Origin: Monosporascus cannonballus
Taxonomy: Eukaryota; Ascomycota; Sordariomycetes; Xylariales
Direction: 5' to 3'
Assembly: GCA_004154925.1 (NCBI GenBank)
Contig: QJNS01000108.1
Coordinates: forward strand, 124,001 to 188,000
Length of the DNA: 64,000 bases
Positions 1-12,483 of this stretch are shown in pieces (the first letter of the stretch is position 1; the number at the start of each line of letters is the position of its first letter). The notes under the pieces were generated by a model. It did no database searches. It saw only the letters and a list, made by a program, of their open reading frames with translations, and was not told where the DNA came from. A program made the position numbers and the translations under genes.

Positions 1-2
1 GT

Positions 3-2731
3 AGCGAGCAGGCGCACAATGAACTAAGACTTCTATCGCGATCCCCCCATCCTTATCATGTTCAAGATTCCGACAGGTTCGCCTATAAACCAGAACATGA
101 CGGAGACGGAAGTCTATCGCGGACCACCTTCCCCAACGTCTCGAGGCAACAGACGCCTAGCAGTGGCAGCGGTACGGAAGCAGACGACGAACATTTTCTG
201 AAGGGCCTTCCTGCACCGAGGCAGCGCTTGCACAAGGGGTTGCGTGGCCGCAATGAGGTGCTATCTGGGACGTCTACCCCGATGCTCTCTCCAGCCACTA
301 TGGAGGAGGAAGGGAGAATAACTTTCTCGGTCCCGAGGAAGGGCTGGTCGAGTAAGGAGTCGCGGCGCACCGCCGATGGACCAAGAAGAAGAAAGGAGAT
401 CATACGGCGTTTAAGTGAGCTTTTCATCCTCGGTTCCCTTGGAGGCATTGTGCAAGCAAACTACGACACCAAGCAAATACTGCGCAAGTGGAATCGAGGT
501 AATGTACCACTCCTGGATTATTAGTAAGGTTCGCTCCCCGCTAACAATGCTTCAAAGAGCTGCTTGTTGCGATCGGTGTGACGACTATATTGGTATTGAT
601 ATATCCCTTGCGACTTGCAGTCTGGAATTTGCGACATCGAGGGCTGTCCATATCGACGATGCCTATAACCATACCGGCAACCTTCGACCCTGCCCCGTTA
701 TTATACCCTCCCGCCATCACGCTTCTCGTCTCCTCGCTCATAGCGGTTGATAATGGAGCGGTCCTTCTTCCGAATATAGTACTCGCCATCTCTTCTCTAC
801 CTCCACCCCTAATTCCTGCTGCATCCGCTAACCCGGGATTAAACCCGCTACACTGGGTACTGTCATGCCTACCTTCATTTCTCGCCGAGTTTTCTGGGCT
901 ACTGGTTGACAGATCACCGTCGGCCGTGCCTAACTTTACCCCTACCATGCTATCAGCTGAAACCATTAGTCTACTCTACCCGTTACATGTGAATCTCTGT
1001 CTAACTTTGCACACACTCACGACGACGAGCCTTCTCCCTGCAGAACTGCAGCTGTTGTCCATTGCCTTGATCAATGTGCTGCTGCTATCCTCCTCGTCAC
1101 AGGCGGTCATCCTGAAAGCAGGTCTGTGGGTTGGGGGCCTTGATCTCCTGGTTTCCTGTAGTCAGGTCGTCTTATGGGGAATTTCGCTAGCCCGCGTGCC
1201 CAAATGGCGTTTCAAGCGGATATTAAGTCCATCCAAGCCAAAGTCGACGTTCCTCTGCAATGTTATGTCTTGGAGGAGGGTCAAACACGACCTGTTCCAC
1301 GCGCCGCTGGATAGTTCGTCCTGCAGTTCGTGTGAAGCCAAGGATGATCAGCATGACAGTGACGACCCTGCCAAGAACTTAACTTTCAAGGGAGCGCGGC
1401 GTGTAAATACTATCAGCCTCGGTAGTGCCGAATCCACTGAGGTCCAGCACCGAGGGTCCCAGGCTATCGATGCAACAAAACACCTGCTGTTCAACTCGTC
1501 TGATAATAACGTGGCTTCCCTACCCCAACGGCGCCACACACTTCCCAGCGCCGGAGAGACTCCGCGAAAGTCACTCACTCATACGCCTTCTGGCCGAAGA
1601 AAACGATCGTCTTCCTCTTCGATCCGCGCATTCTTTTCGCTCACACAGGAGGAGGCAGCACTCCGGAAATGGCTGTATGCTGCATATGTCTACGTCTGTA
1701 TCGTTGCTGCCTTGTTCGCACCGGTGCCGTTCGTTGGCATCTTGGAGGTAGTAAAGCGTCAAGCGCTCCGTGGCAATGACGCGGTCGGTTGGGCCCTCGG
1801 GTATATGTTTGGTGATTTGCCCACTTTCAGATGGCAGGTCGTCAGTCACAATCTTGAGCGATGGATATGCCTCCCCGCAAGGCCAACGTACGAGGAGGCC
1901 CAGAAGCCTAACATGGGTTGGGTCGAAGACTTGCGGCATTCCTATTTTGGCGAGGCCAATACCCGGCTTCTCATGTGCGCATACTGCATAACGGTCATTG
2001 CGGTGGGACTGACAGTGGTCTTCCGATTATCGCCATTTTACGAGGTAGATACACGCCGGAAAGTCTTCCATTTCATGATGGTCGCCATGTTTCTACCATT
2101 GACTTACATTGACCCCGCCTTCGTGGCGCTGGCTCTCGTCATCGTCCTGGTACTCTTCCTCCTCCTCGACCTTCTTCGCGCTAGCCAGCTCCCGCCGTTG
2201 TCGAAACCCCTGGCCTCTTTCCTCGCCCCGTACGTCGACGGCCGGGACCTCCGAGGCCCCGTCGTGGTCTCGCACATCTTCCTCCTCATCGGATGCGCCA
2301 TCCCCCTCTGGCTCTCCCTAGGCTCCCTGCCACGGTCAGGGACGGGCTACCTCGCCGGCTGGGAGGTCCCCACGAGGGAGGTCGGCATGGTGTCGGGGGT
2401 CGTCTGTGTCGGGCTCGGCGACGCGGCCGCGTCCCTCGTCGGCAGGCGCTACGGCCACCGCAAGTGGCTCTGGGGCGGCGGCAAGAGCCTCGAGGGCAGC
2501 CTGGCGTTTGCGCTGGCCGTCTTTGCCGGCTTGTTCGCCGCCCACGCGTGGCTGCGCGCCGGCGGCTGGGCGGACGTCGGTTCCGATTACTCCTCCTGGC
2601 CCGCGACACTGGGGAGGACCGGCGCGTGCGCCGGCCTCGCCAGCCTCACAGAGGCTGTGCTCACGGGCGGTAACGACAACGTCATCGTGCCCGTGGCCTT
2701 GTGGACTTGCGTTAAGAGTCTTGGCGTTTAA
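3..2731 (+). CDS. SEC59: Dolichol kinase (Sec59-like), 5' end outside window
   Basis: Predicted CTP-dependent dolichol kinase of the ER membrane. It makes dolichyl phosphate, the lipid carrier for N-glycosylation, O-mannosylation and GPI anchors. Exons are <3..498 and 558..2731. The 59 bp intron (gtaatg...caaag, branch site gctaac) joins in frame as Lys-Trp-Asn-Arg-Glu-Leu-Leu. The first exon is open to the window edge, so the start codon lies upstream; 889 residues are visible. The N-terminal half is hydrophilic, then hydrophobic segments begin right after the intron. The C-terminal third has many membrane segments and the family CTP-binding signature, seen as GLGDAAASLVGRRYG followed by KSLEGS (2412-2505). 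This matches the published D-x2-A-x3-G-x3-G-x8-K-K/S-x-x-E-G pattern. Long poorly conserved N-termini are usual in filamentous fungi. I am confident of the family; only the start is missing. Confidence 0.93.
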
Positions 2732-5294
2732 AGTTTCGGAAAGCAGGCAGACCGGCAAGCTACATAATGAAGAGCGGGTGGGAGAGGCGGTTCTCAAAGA
2801 GAACAGAAAGATCTACAGACGGACGCTCATGACACTGTGCATTTCTGCATCGCTAGGCGTTGAGTTGATTATTTTTGAACGGCGGACGGGACCGGCGGTT
2901 TTACATGAATACCCTACTCTGTTCTATTTTCCTGGGATAGATAGATAGAAGTATGAGGAGGTTAGTTGGGTCATTCGATGGCCCCCGCGGAGAAAAGGGA
3001 ACCGGGCATGGCGGGTATATGTGATGTATGAAGGGAACGGAATGAAACGGAACGGCATGAAAAAAAAGAAAAAAAAAAGAACAAGGGCCTGTATATACCG
3101 AAGATCCATCCACCTGTGCTTTGTTGGAATGAGATATGAGACATCGGGGGGTTTCTCTATCTCGGGCACAGCCTATATGAAAGGCGGTCAGGGGTAGACG
3201 GAGAACGGCGCAAGGCCGTCGTCTCCCGCCGAATAATTAATTACCTGCACAGTTGCAGTAGGTAGAAGCAGGCGGTTCCGGTGCGCCGACTTAATTATCA
3301 TTCAGCCTTGAATATGCAGAATCTGGGTTTATTATGTATGGCCTCGAGGGCTATAGTTGGGTAGGCAAAGGCGTCGAGATAGGGACATACTTCTTTGTAT
3401 TGCAATACGTCGGTCGTCCTTGTCACCACCTTACGTACATATATTTTCCCTAAGGATTACATATTATGCGGGGTTCGTTCGTTTGGTTCCAGCGGAGCGC
3501 CGGCGGAGGTTCAGCCGCAACTCCACCATTCCAGTAGGTAGAGCGGCGGAGTGACTTGCTCAACGTCCACTCCGCAGTTCGGGATCCGAAACCCGGCGCT
3601 CAATCTTCTGAGACAGACAGACAGACAGACAGTGGCTGCGTTGTTCTCCAACAAGGCCGTTATCTTCTTTGTTCTATTGTATATCTGTCTATCCACAGTT
3701 TCGCACTTTGTTAGATGTAGGTGGCTAGCTTCACACTCTATCAAATTTTTTGACAGGATATGTGCGTACGAGGTGTCGTATCGTCCATCTAACGACTCGG
3801 AGGGAAATGTGCAGCTCACACCTAGACTCCGTTCCGCATATGGCACCTATCGATGATTATCGCGACGGCGGCACCCATCAGAAGAAAGTCCTCACGAAGT
3901 TGAAGAATGTATATTCAATCTAGGCGACAATACATCAACAAGGCACGATTCAAAATTTCCTGTACTATGCATATAAAGCATTCGCTTGTTAGATCAGCTC
4001 CCGTATCGTAGTAGAGTCTAGGGTAATGAGGAATTAGGAATGGCCTATTAGCTTAAAAAGACATCCAGTCCACAGTTTGAATCGACTTAAACAACTATAT
4101 AGTACGAAATACGTTATGTACTTCATACCTAGGTACATAATGGTAGTATACCTGCAGTGTTGTGGCCGCTATGGTTATAATATGCCTACTGCCCCGTTAT
4201 GGTGGTAATGGAGTTCTTATTTCGACTATCCATCAAGATTGTGGCCACAATGAATGGTGTAGAGACGCACTTTACCTAACTTCTCCATGACGGGAGGTCG
4301 GGGCTAAAAGCTCCCAGTCTCTGACGCGTGCACAAGCCTCAACAAGCCACAGAGCACCCCATCCGGTTTACAAAAGAGGGGTTCCAAGTTGTCCGAGAAC
4401 AGAGATATTGGCAGAGAGAAATTATAATATAGTTTATGAAGTCCGGAAGCATATACCTAATGGAGAGGTAGGTCAACCATTTTTTGAGGCTTCTCGTCCC
4501 CGATATCCCTGCCTGAGTTTACATCAGAGCAGGTACGGATAGAAATACGTAACCTGCCTCCACAAATAGGGACTGTGGATCACTAATATGGATTTCGAAC
4601 CAGCTCTGCGGAATTCCGACTTATATGCATGCACATCAATCTCCACCGACTACTTGCAGTCTCTGCACAGCCTCACCCGGCAGGAGAGCTTACCTTCGAG
4701 TCATAAGGAATACGAATACGTAAGCACAAGATCTTTCGAGTGACTGGTCCCTCAGCCCTACTCGGTGGCTTGCTGAAGGAAAACATCCATGTCAGGTATC
4801 AGCTAGTGCAAGAAACTGGCCAACTGAAAGAAAATCCGGTTGCCTACCATGTGGAGAGAGATAGGTACTGCCCGAGGGTGTTAGACTTGCCCATCATAGG
4901 TACGTAGTACCCAAAATGATTTTCAACTACGTAGTCGTATATGTGCCTGACTCACCATCGTCAATATCATTACTGACCAACCGCCGTCGACCTCGTCTAG
5001 CTTCTGGCCCTATCAATCAATAGCCCTCTGCTTCAGCCGCTCCGGCTTCCTCCCCTAGCGTTACCCTGTCCTGTCCATTCCAGGCACCAGTTGCGTTACC
5101 CCATAATCAAGTGAAATTCCGCCTTTGATCGATGCGATAGAAGCTTCTACTGTTTGGGATGAAGAGTGCCCAGTCAGGTCTCTTATCTCTGTCGCATTTC
5201 ATTGAAATAGTTCTGAATCTATTCACAAGTCCCTATTAATGAAGCTTATTTCCCCGTGTTCTATGGGACGTTGACTGCCCCATGTGCTATACGC
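2732..5294. other. Intergenic region
   Basis: No supportable gene. The first few hundred bases are presumably the dolichol kinase 3' UTR and include an A-rich tract (3059-3080). A short (CAGA)5 tract lies at 3612-3632. The rest has no long open frame with coding character and presumably contains the promoter of the zinc-cluster regulator that starts at 5295. Confidence 0.6.
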
Positions 5295-7740
5295 ATGGAA
5301 ATGTCGCTCACTTCGTCAGCTAAAGCCCCACGCATTCTGTAAGCGCGAAGCCCCTGCTACGTAAAGCTCCTAAACCGTCTAACACGCATCGTCATCAGAG
5401 CCTGTGTCTTATGCCAGACTCGGAAAGTAAAGTGTGACCGCCAGAGTCCTTGTTCCAATTGCGTCAAGGTCAGTCCGTCAGTTGACAAGGCAGATCGATT
5501 CATCCAACTTGCGTCCGCTCAATTAACCCGACCTTTAGGCAAAGGTCTCGTGTGTGCCGAGCACACCCGCCCCCGCTCGGAAGAGGAGGCGGCCGAACCA
5601 GGACTTGCAGCAGCGGCTGGCAAGATGTGAAGAGCTGTTGTCAGAGTATGCCACCGCAAAGCAGCCAGACACCGTTGATGATTCTCAGAGTCTGGGGGAT
5701 GCCTGGAAACCCCAGGGCAAGCTGGTCGCTGACCAGAGCGGCGGTGTGAAGTTCATGGATAGCCTTCTCTGGTCGAGCATTCATGATGAAGTGAGTTAAT
5801 TCAGAACCATGTCCAAGTCTTGTTGCGCTTTACCACAATTTGTGTTAGTTTGCTTGCCTGACTCTTTGCCATCAGCCTATGTATGTATTGTCTGCATTGG
5901 TCTAACGATTCTCTTAGCTTCATGCTATGCGCCAAATCCTGGATGGTGACGACAAGGATGACGAGTGTAGCACGCGTGCGGAGAGTCTTTCGCCGGGTCA
6001 CGACGCCGTCTTGTTATTACACAGCGAGTCTTCCCTCGACTTAAAGGAACTCCACCCACCATCAGCACATGTATTCTTTCTGTGGCAGAAGTTCCTCGAC
6101 CGGGTTAATCCGTTGACCAAGGTCATACACGTCCCTACCCTACAGCCTATGGTTGCCGAGGCTGCGGCCAACATAGACTCGGTGCCCAGAAACGTTGAAG
6201 CGCTTCTCTTCTCCATCTACACCGTGACTGCCGTCTCGTTAAGCGACGAGGAATGTATGATCTTCCTTGGTTATCCAAGGAAAGAAGCCGTAGAGCGCTT
6301 CTCCAGGGGAGGACGTGTAGCTCTAACACGCCTTGACATTCTGAAGCATTACGACTTAGTAATATTGCAAACTTTGGTCCTGTATATGGTATGCTAGCTG
6401 GATCCTTAACATGATTGGCGGTGACGACTGACAGCTTATCAGACTTCACTTTTTGGCCGCTACGACCGTCACGCTGCCTGGATCCTCAATGGGGTCATTG
6501 TTAGGATGGCACAGAAGATGGGACTTCACAGGGATGGGGAGTCTCTGGGGTTACCACCATTCGAAGCCGAGATGCGAAGACGTGTATGGTGGCAGATAAT
6601 AATGCTCGATACGTTTTATGCATTGATGTCGGGCCTCGGCCAGTCTCTCCTCCCGCGGAATTGGAACACCAGAGCGCCGCATAACATCAACGACGCCGAT
6701 TTATACCCCTCAATGACCTCGATCGAGTCAAGGGAGGGGCCCACGGACATGATTTTCGTCCTGATGCAATACGAGGTCAGCAAGCTCATTGTTCAAGTCC
6801 CCAGCCTGGAGCTAGTTATCCTGCAGAATGAGTTGGCAACTCCCGAGGGCCCCAACCCTGTCGAACTTGCAAAGGCCCGTAGGCGCCTTGAGGAATTGAA
6901 CGAAACGTTGGACAGGATGCTCGAGAAGTGGTGTGATCTCTCGATGGGTCCTGTTCATGAATTAGCGATGGAGATGAAGCCGACATTGCTCTGCAAATTG
7001 CGGGAGATCGTCGAGCCCCCCAGGAACCAACCGGAATGGGGGACGGAAATCCAGACACCCAAAGACAACCTCTTCAGGATGGCAATCACTTCGGGCGAAC
7101 ACAGTCTGCGCATGGTTAATGCAGCCCGGAGGACGGGCCAGTTTATCTGGTTTGGTAAGCTGCAACTGCTTGGCCAAACTTGGGGTCCTCGCTAATGTCC
7201 CGAAAAGTCGTGACGCATTTCCAGATCGAGCTGTTCATCTACATGCTGGGGCAGCTAAGTACACGCACTTCTGGCCAGCTTGTCGAGAGAGCGTGGGCCG
7301 TCACCGAAGCAAATTACACCGCATACCAGGACCTGTTTGACTTGTCCATCAAGCCACATCTGATCCTAGCAGCCCACGTAAGGAAGGCGTGGAAGGTGCG
7401 AGAGAAGGTACTGCGGGAGAGGAACCGATCGCCTCCCCAGCCGCCGGTCTACATCCTCAGATTAGACGGTCAACTAACAGCATACGAGTCCAAACACCAC
7501 ACGCCATCCGGTGATACACCCGTTCTAAACGGCCTGCGCCTAGATTCAAGCAATGGTTCGGCGGCCACGCCGGTAATGGATGTGACACCGTGGGACCAGA
7601 TGCTAGGATTCATCGATGCCGGAGCGATCGATTGGGATGCGTTGCCGAGCACCCTCATGGGTGACACTCAGTCGCAGGTGCCATTCGCGGGCTTCACGCA
7701 GCCCTTTGGGAGTTACGCCGACGGCGGTGACTGGATGTAG
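5295..7740 (+). CDS. Zn(II)2Cys6 transcription factor with fungal_trans domain
   Basis: Predicted fungal binuclear zinc-cluster regulator of 693 aa. Exons: 5295..5338, 5399..5468, 5539..5790, 5918..6388, 6443..7154, 7208..7740. All five introns have GT/AG ends and every junction keeps frame. The DNA-binding domain is split over exons 2 and 3 and shows the spacing Cys-x2-Cys-x6-Cys-x5-Cys-x2-Cys-x6-Cys, with the basic loop QTRKVKCDR. A basic KRRRPNQ stretch and a leucine-rich coiled-coil-like segment (LQQRLARCEELLSEYA) follow, as usual for dimerisation. Exons 4-5 form the fungal_trans (PF04082-type) middle domain, including LYMTSLFGRYDRHAAWI, MAQKMGLHRDG and RRRVWWQIIMLD. The ATG at 5295 is the first in frame; a second lies six bases on at 5301. 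No neighbouring biosynthetic genes hint at its target, so its regulon is unknown. Confidence 0.88.
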
Positions 7741-8981
7741 AGTGACCCCTACCCTGGGGGTTTGCAAGAAGGATATCGCTGCTCTTGCCATGTAATTGTA
7801 CAATATGATAATTGAAGGGCGTACCCTCGGGTGATGATTAGCAAGTATCTGCATCGGAGATGTGTTCTCAATTCCATATAACATATACCGCTCACGCCGG
7901 TCTACAGCGATGAATGACGGCGGCGCCATATGGAAGACAGCCTGTTTCCACGCATCTTAAATGTCATCGCAGGTCGTGCTGCTTCCCGGTCATTAATGGT
8001 TCTTGAGGCTTGCCTCACATTACCGTCCGGCGTGTTAGCGAAGAACCTCGCCACAATGTTCATCGATGGCGGAAGAAATCCAGGGCACCACCCATGGCAG
8101 CAATCTCCTGTCGTAATCCTACAGCTTGATCGACGGCCGCCCGCTCTCTCCGCCCTCGTGAGCAAGTAAATGCTCGGTGACGCAACTTCAAATACCCTCA
8201 GATAGAGCTCCAGCGCTGTTGGTTTACATGATGCCTATTGTGTGGCCCTCTGTACCACTGCCGGAACGATCTGTTGTACGGTTACGGCCAAGGGGTAAAG
8301 AAAGAGGTAGAGGGCAAGAGGGGTGCTGTCATAAAAGAAATGTCGTATACTATATCAGAACAGTTTAACTATAACTACGAGGTGGTGCGACATCATCCTA
8401 CTACCTCACTTTAAACAGCACAATACATCCCATGTGTGTATACAAGTATTCCATTTTATAAACGACTCACCTCGAGTTTACTAGTCAGGACCAACTCCTC
8501 AGGACTACGTAGGTCTTTCCATAGTAGGTGAGAGCTCCCCATACTTCTACTACAAAGACCTGATATTCATTGTGCAAGCCTAGAGGGTTTGGCAGCGTAA
8601 CAATGTCTTTAGGCTTCATCCAGCCCATTGACATCAGAGACGAGATCGGTGTCAAAAAGCGGTCGAGGGAAGAGGCTGGCTATAGTCAAGATGCTTCCAT
8701 CGCCATGGCTACAGCGTTTGCATCTTAGATATTTTTGAACCTCCTACGTTACGCAGGATTCCAAGCGACAAAGAAGCACTCCGGAAGCAGTCCTATTCAC
8801 CACCACAGAGACAAAGACCAAACAGAACTCAACTGAACCGATATCTTCACGCATACTAGATGATGCATACGCATTCTTCCCAGTTCCATCCCCCGAGAGA
8901 GATACTTACCAGGCAGGCATAAGTCCTCAAGTCCCAACCCAAACTTCGCTCTATCCACCAGCCACAGACCACCGCTGAGGC

Positions 8982-9026
<45 letters not shown>

Positions 9027-9137
9027 CACACACACACACACACACACGCACGCACGCACGCACGCACCCCCAACACCCCCTATCCAACCTGAACAATAAG
9101 CTGCGAAGGTTTCTCGGCTACAACCTACCGCAGCGCG
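7741..9137. other. Intergenic region with compound microsatellite
   Basis: No gene supported. It contains the compound microsatellite at 8981-9066, listed separately, directly upstream of a small membrane-protein reading frame. Several short open frames are present but none shows a motif or matching splice signals. Confidence 0.55.
8981..9066. repeat. Compound microsatellite (CAGA)n-(CA)n-(CACG)n
   Basis: About eleven CAGA units run directly into about ten CA units and then five CACG-like units. The tract ends 71 bp before the ATG of the small membrane-protein frame at 9138, so it would lie in that gene's promoter or 5' UTR. The cysteine/valine/serine-rich open frames on the minus strand here are products of the repeat. 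Confidence 0.9.
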
Positions 9138-9317
9138 ATGGACATCAGAGCGGAATCGGACGAGGGGTCGGATACCAACATCCAGGGCATCAGCACGGGC
9201 GTCCTGTTCGCGGGCATCGCCGGCTCCGTCATCCTCGTCGTCATCCTGGGCTGTCTTGGGAACAAGCGATGCAGGAAGAAGCGGTCCGCAGACAAACACG
9301 TCGAACATGGCAGCTGA
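9138..9317 (+). CDS. Small single-pass membrane protein (59 aa), unknown
   Basis: A short open frame not long enough for standard ORF calling. The product has an acidic N-terminus (MDIRAESDEGSDTN), one hydrophobic helix (about residues 19-40: GVLFAGIAGSVILVVILGCL) and a short basic tail rich in Lys/Arg (GNKRCRKKRSADKH). This charge pattern suits a type I or signal-anchor topology with the tail in the cytosol. Third codon positions are GC-rich, like the neighbouring real genes, and the flanks are not open, which supports coding. I do not recognise a family. It could be the last exon of a longer gene with an upstream exon near the microsatellite. A fungal single-pass protein gene of similar style lies 1.2 kb downstream. 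Confidence 0.45.
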   Translation: MDIRAESDEGSDTNIQGISTGVLFAGIAGSVILVVILGCLGNKRCRKKRSADKHVEHGS

Positions 9318-10537
9318 TGGAAGACGGGGTGGGCGGTGGAGAGCTTGAACTTTTTTAGTGGGGCGGCTCCTATTGGGCAGGTTATTGGGGCTCGGATGCA
9401 CCCGCGCGCCTGGGAAGACAATGGACGGAAAGGTCCATTGGCATCATTTTCCGGGTTCCTGAAAACATACGATGGGGAACAAGAAAGAATTTGGAGGGAT
9501 AAGGGCGGTAATAAGGCTTCACGAGGCATTTTGGATCATGCCTGGGAAAGGGTCGGGCCGGTTCGTTCTCAGTCGTTGCACTCGGTCGTGCGAGTCATTT
9601 CACGGGAATTGCGATCTTCATCATGCAGAATCGTGTAAATTTGGGAACTCGAGCATACTCCGAATCTGAGCTACACATGCGAGTCAACGCTAATCCACTC
9701 AAATCGGAGACATTGCGGAGAGTGACATTTCCTTCATCGTCATTTGCCTCAATCAAATAGTCAGTCAACTTAACACTATATTTGATACGACACTAACCAC
9801 ACAGCTACTCAAAGGCGCCAAAGCGCCACGACGTTCCTTATCCCTAACTTAGCGCATACGCGGTCTGCGCGCCTGTGTTCCTTGTTCCTCACCTTCTCCC
9901 CAGACAACAGCATTGTCTGTTTACGCACCCGCACAAGGAAGCACTTCTCTCGGCCTCGATTGAAAGAACCGCCGTGAATCGCAGTCTCATGACAAGACAG
10001 AAAAAAAAAAAGAAGAAGCGAATGACAACCCGCGACCTACAACACTCCCTTTCCTCTCGGACCGGCTTCCTATATAGCCCTCCCGACGCGCAGCCCGCGC
10101 GAGGATCATCGAAGACTCCACGTTTCTACTGTTCTTTTCCGCCCTTCTCTATTCATATCTTTTCACCTTGCCTTTCACCTTGTCTTTCACCTTGTCTTTC
10201 ACAATCTCCTGTTGGCCTCGCCAGGGCAGGAACCTTAGTGACAACAGCAGCAGCAGCAGCAGAAAAGAAAGACCCCGACATTCTTCCTGAACATCTTTAG
10301 TGTTTCCCTCGTTTCGGATCTACATTTGAACATAACCATTGACTGGATCACGTTCGTTCGCCGACTTATTATTACCACTTTCTGCAGAACTTCTTACGAC
10401 AAGCGACTTTCACCTTGCGTCTTTCGACAGCAGTCACCACCATCACCACAACCACCACCACCCTAAAAAAAAAAGTTGAAAATACCAACAACCCACAGTC
10501 ACAAAGTAGCGAAGGGGAAGAAAAAACGAATAAGAAG
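9318..10537. other. Intergenic region and pyrimidine-rich leader
   Basis: No separate gene supported. The last 600 bp are C/T-rich and probably hold the promoter and long 5' UTR of the gene starting at 10538. They include a 12 bp tandem repeat (tttcaccttgtc, about 3.5 copies, 10161-10202) and CAG/CAC-rich triplet tracts. An open frame at 9875-10300 reads this leader but has only low-complexity composition. Confidence 0.5.
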
Positions 10538-11149
10538 ATGGGAGCGGAAGCGGCAATCGCGGCAGAGGGAGAAGGAAGAAGCCTCTACGACGATGGCAGC
10601 AACTGGACCGCCCTGTATGTCCTCGTGCTCCTGATCCCCTTCGTCTCCGTGGCGTCGATGCTGTACTCGAACTGGTCGGATCGGCGGCCGCAGTCGCCGA
10701 AGGCGAAGCCCGGCGGTGGGGCCGCCGAGGACGTCGAGAGCGCCGCCGCCGTGCGCGCCGTCTACCGGCGCAACCACTGGTTCCCCTGGCGGGAGGCGTC
10801 CGAGGACCGCCGCGGTCGCGGCCGCGAGCGCGCGCCCCCGGCACCGAAACCGGCACCACCACAGGCACCACAAGCGCAAGCGCGAACGGCGGTTGTCCCC
10901 GCCACGTTCGCCAGCAGCAGCGGCGGCGGCGGCGGCCCGGTCGGGGATGCGCCTCGGTCGATGCCGGTGCCGATGGCCATGCCGAGCGCGCACCCGAGCC
11001 GTCCGGAAGAGGAAACGAGGAGCAGGCCGGCGGACCCGTACGACGACAACGGGGCCTACGGGTACGGCGGAAGAAGCGGAAACGGATACGGGTCCGAGGA
11101 GGCGGCCGCGGGGCGGGGTCGACGAGACTTCCAGAACGTGCCATTCTAA
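10538..11149 (+). CDS. Single-pass membrane protein with proline/glycine-rich tail (203 aa), unknown
   Basis: The open frame reaches back to 10415, but the first 41 residues are low-complexity Thr/Lys/Asn from the leader. I start at the ATG at 10538 (MGAEAAIAAEGEGRSLYDD). One hydrophobic segment is seen at about residues 26-47 (WTALYVLVLLIPFVSVASML). It is followed by a basic, Pro/Ala/Gly-rich low-complexity region with the hydrophobic patch YRRNHWFPWRE, and a tyrosine/glycine-rich C-terminus (YDDNGAYGYGG). The N-terminus probably faces the lumen or outside and the disordered tail the cytosol. No introns are needed. I recognise no named family; comparable small membrane proteins are common in Pezizomycotina. 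The strong GC bias and intact frame make it a likely real gene. Confidence 0.6.
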   Translation: MGAEAAIAAEGEGRSLYDDGSNWTALYVLVLLIPFVSVASMLYSNWSDRRPQSPKAKPGGGAAEDVESAAAVRAVYRRNHWFPWREASEDRRGRGRERAPPAPKPAPPQAPQAQARTAVVPATFASSSGGGGGPVGDAPRSMPVPMAMPSAHPSRPEEETRSRPADPYDDNGAYGYGGRSGNGYGSEEAAAGRGRRDFQNVPF

Positions 11150-12483
11150 ATTTACCTAGACGGTCTGCCCATCCGGCAGTCTGTCTACGTACCTACTTAT
11201 CTACCTAATGTCGTAGGGGCGTAATAGGGAATCCACCTGAAAAATACCCGCAGCTAAGAGTTACCTAGGTAAATGAAAAACAATAAATACCCCTAACTCC
11301 ATTCACGTGTCGTGTCTTTGTCGTCCGTTCCGTGTCCCTTCTGGTGGTCCGATTCTTCGATCCGAGTCCGGGAGAGCCGTACCGTAGGAAATGGTAGCAT
11401 AATGAACAAGATAAGCCATTGAGAATAATGTATGCGAAGAGAATGTTGGATACCAACCAAATCATGGAGCGCGGGGTTGTCGTCGTTGAAGTACACTCAG
11501 CCTCGACAGATAAGCACATATTGTGCATGTGAGAGCCGAGCCACCGGCTGATGACTAAGTTACTGTAACCAAGACCGGCCACCCTTATTATATAATCCCT
11601 TACGCTCGATAACGACCGTACACTCCCCGGTACTTGAGTCGAACCGACAAATTCATGCTGCGAGAATATATATCCTACAGAGGATGACTAAGGAGGAAAG
11701 GTACGTGGTCTCTGATGACAAGCGCTAGTGCCGCTTGTCACTTTCCCCCTTCAGCAAGGACTGACGGACCGCTCTGCCTTATCGAATGTTGGGCATCTCA
11801 CCCGCCCCTCAGAGAGAGAGTGGAACGGTCTAGAGCGGAACTAAAGTTAGTTTCATGGAGTAGTCAAGAATGCAAGATAACCGGTCCCCGCCCCGAAGCG
11901 GGGGAAAGCATACATAAAATACTAACAGGGCACAAGTTGAGGATGGGAACAAGAAGATAGATCGACTGGTGCCGTATTGTACGGCTCCGACTCTTGACAA
12001 GAGCCGCTGTTCTCTCTATTGATCCTGTGTTCTCTCGAGACATCAACATCCTTCCCAGCAATCAGCTGAGACGTCTATGCCTGGCGATTCCTCTGGCGCA
12101 ACCATTATGATTCCAACGCTGGATAGTAACTGGGCAAGAGTCTTCCTGGTTTTGACATACAGGGTTTTCCGAAACAAATCAAGCGCATTAACATGCACGT
12201 ACTCCTAGAACGCCTTCCCAATTCGTTGTCTAGTAAAAGAACAGAGCGCCGGTTTTGCCATGAGCTGGTCGTGAAGAAGAAACGAGTATATACAGTAGGC
12301 CCGAACTCCTATGGAACAGCTGAGGGTATCGATGGCGTCCGTGGAGGAAATACAACAAAGTCGATGCGCGACGGGGCAATCCATGGCGCACCACGTGATG
12401 GGATACATATGTATGGTCTTAGGGCGAAGTGGTAGTTGTGGTTTTCCCGTTGACCCAACACCGAAGTAGAGTGTTCAGCGGCT
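11150..12483. other. Intergenic region
   Basis: No supportable gene. It lies between two convergent genes and probably contains both 3' UTRs. It carries TAGGTA/TACCTA motifs near 11188-11275. The remaining short frames have no recognisable features. Confidence 0.55.

Noticed and set aside
8797..9401. Minus-strand open frames rich in Cys/Val/Ser/Leu
   Set aside because: They are translations of the CAGA/CA/CACG microsatellite; the opposite strand holds the better-supported 59-codon frame.
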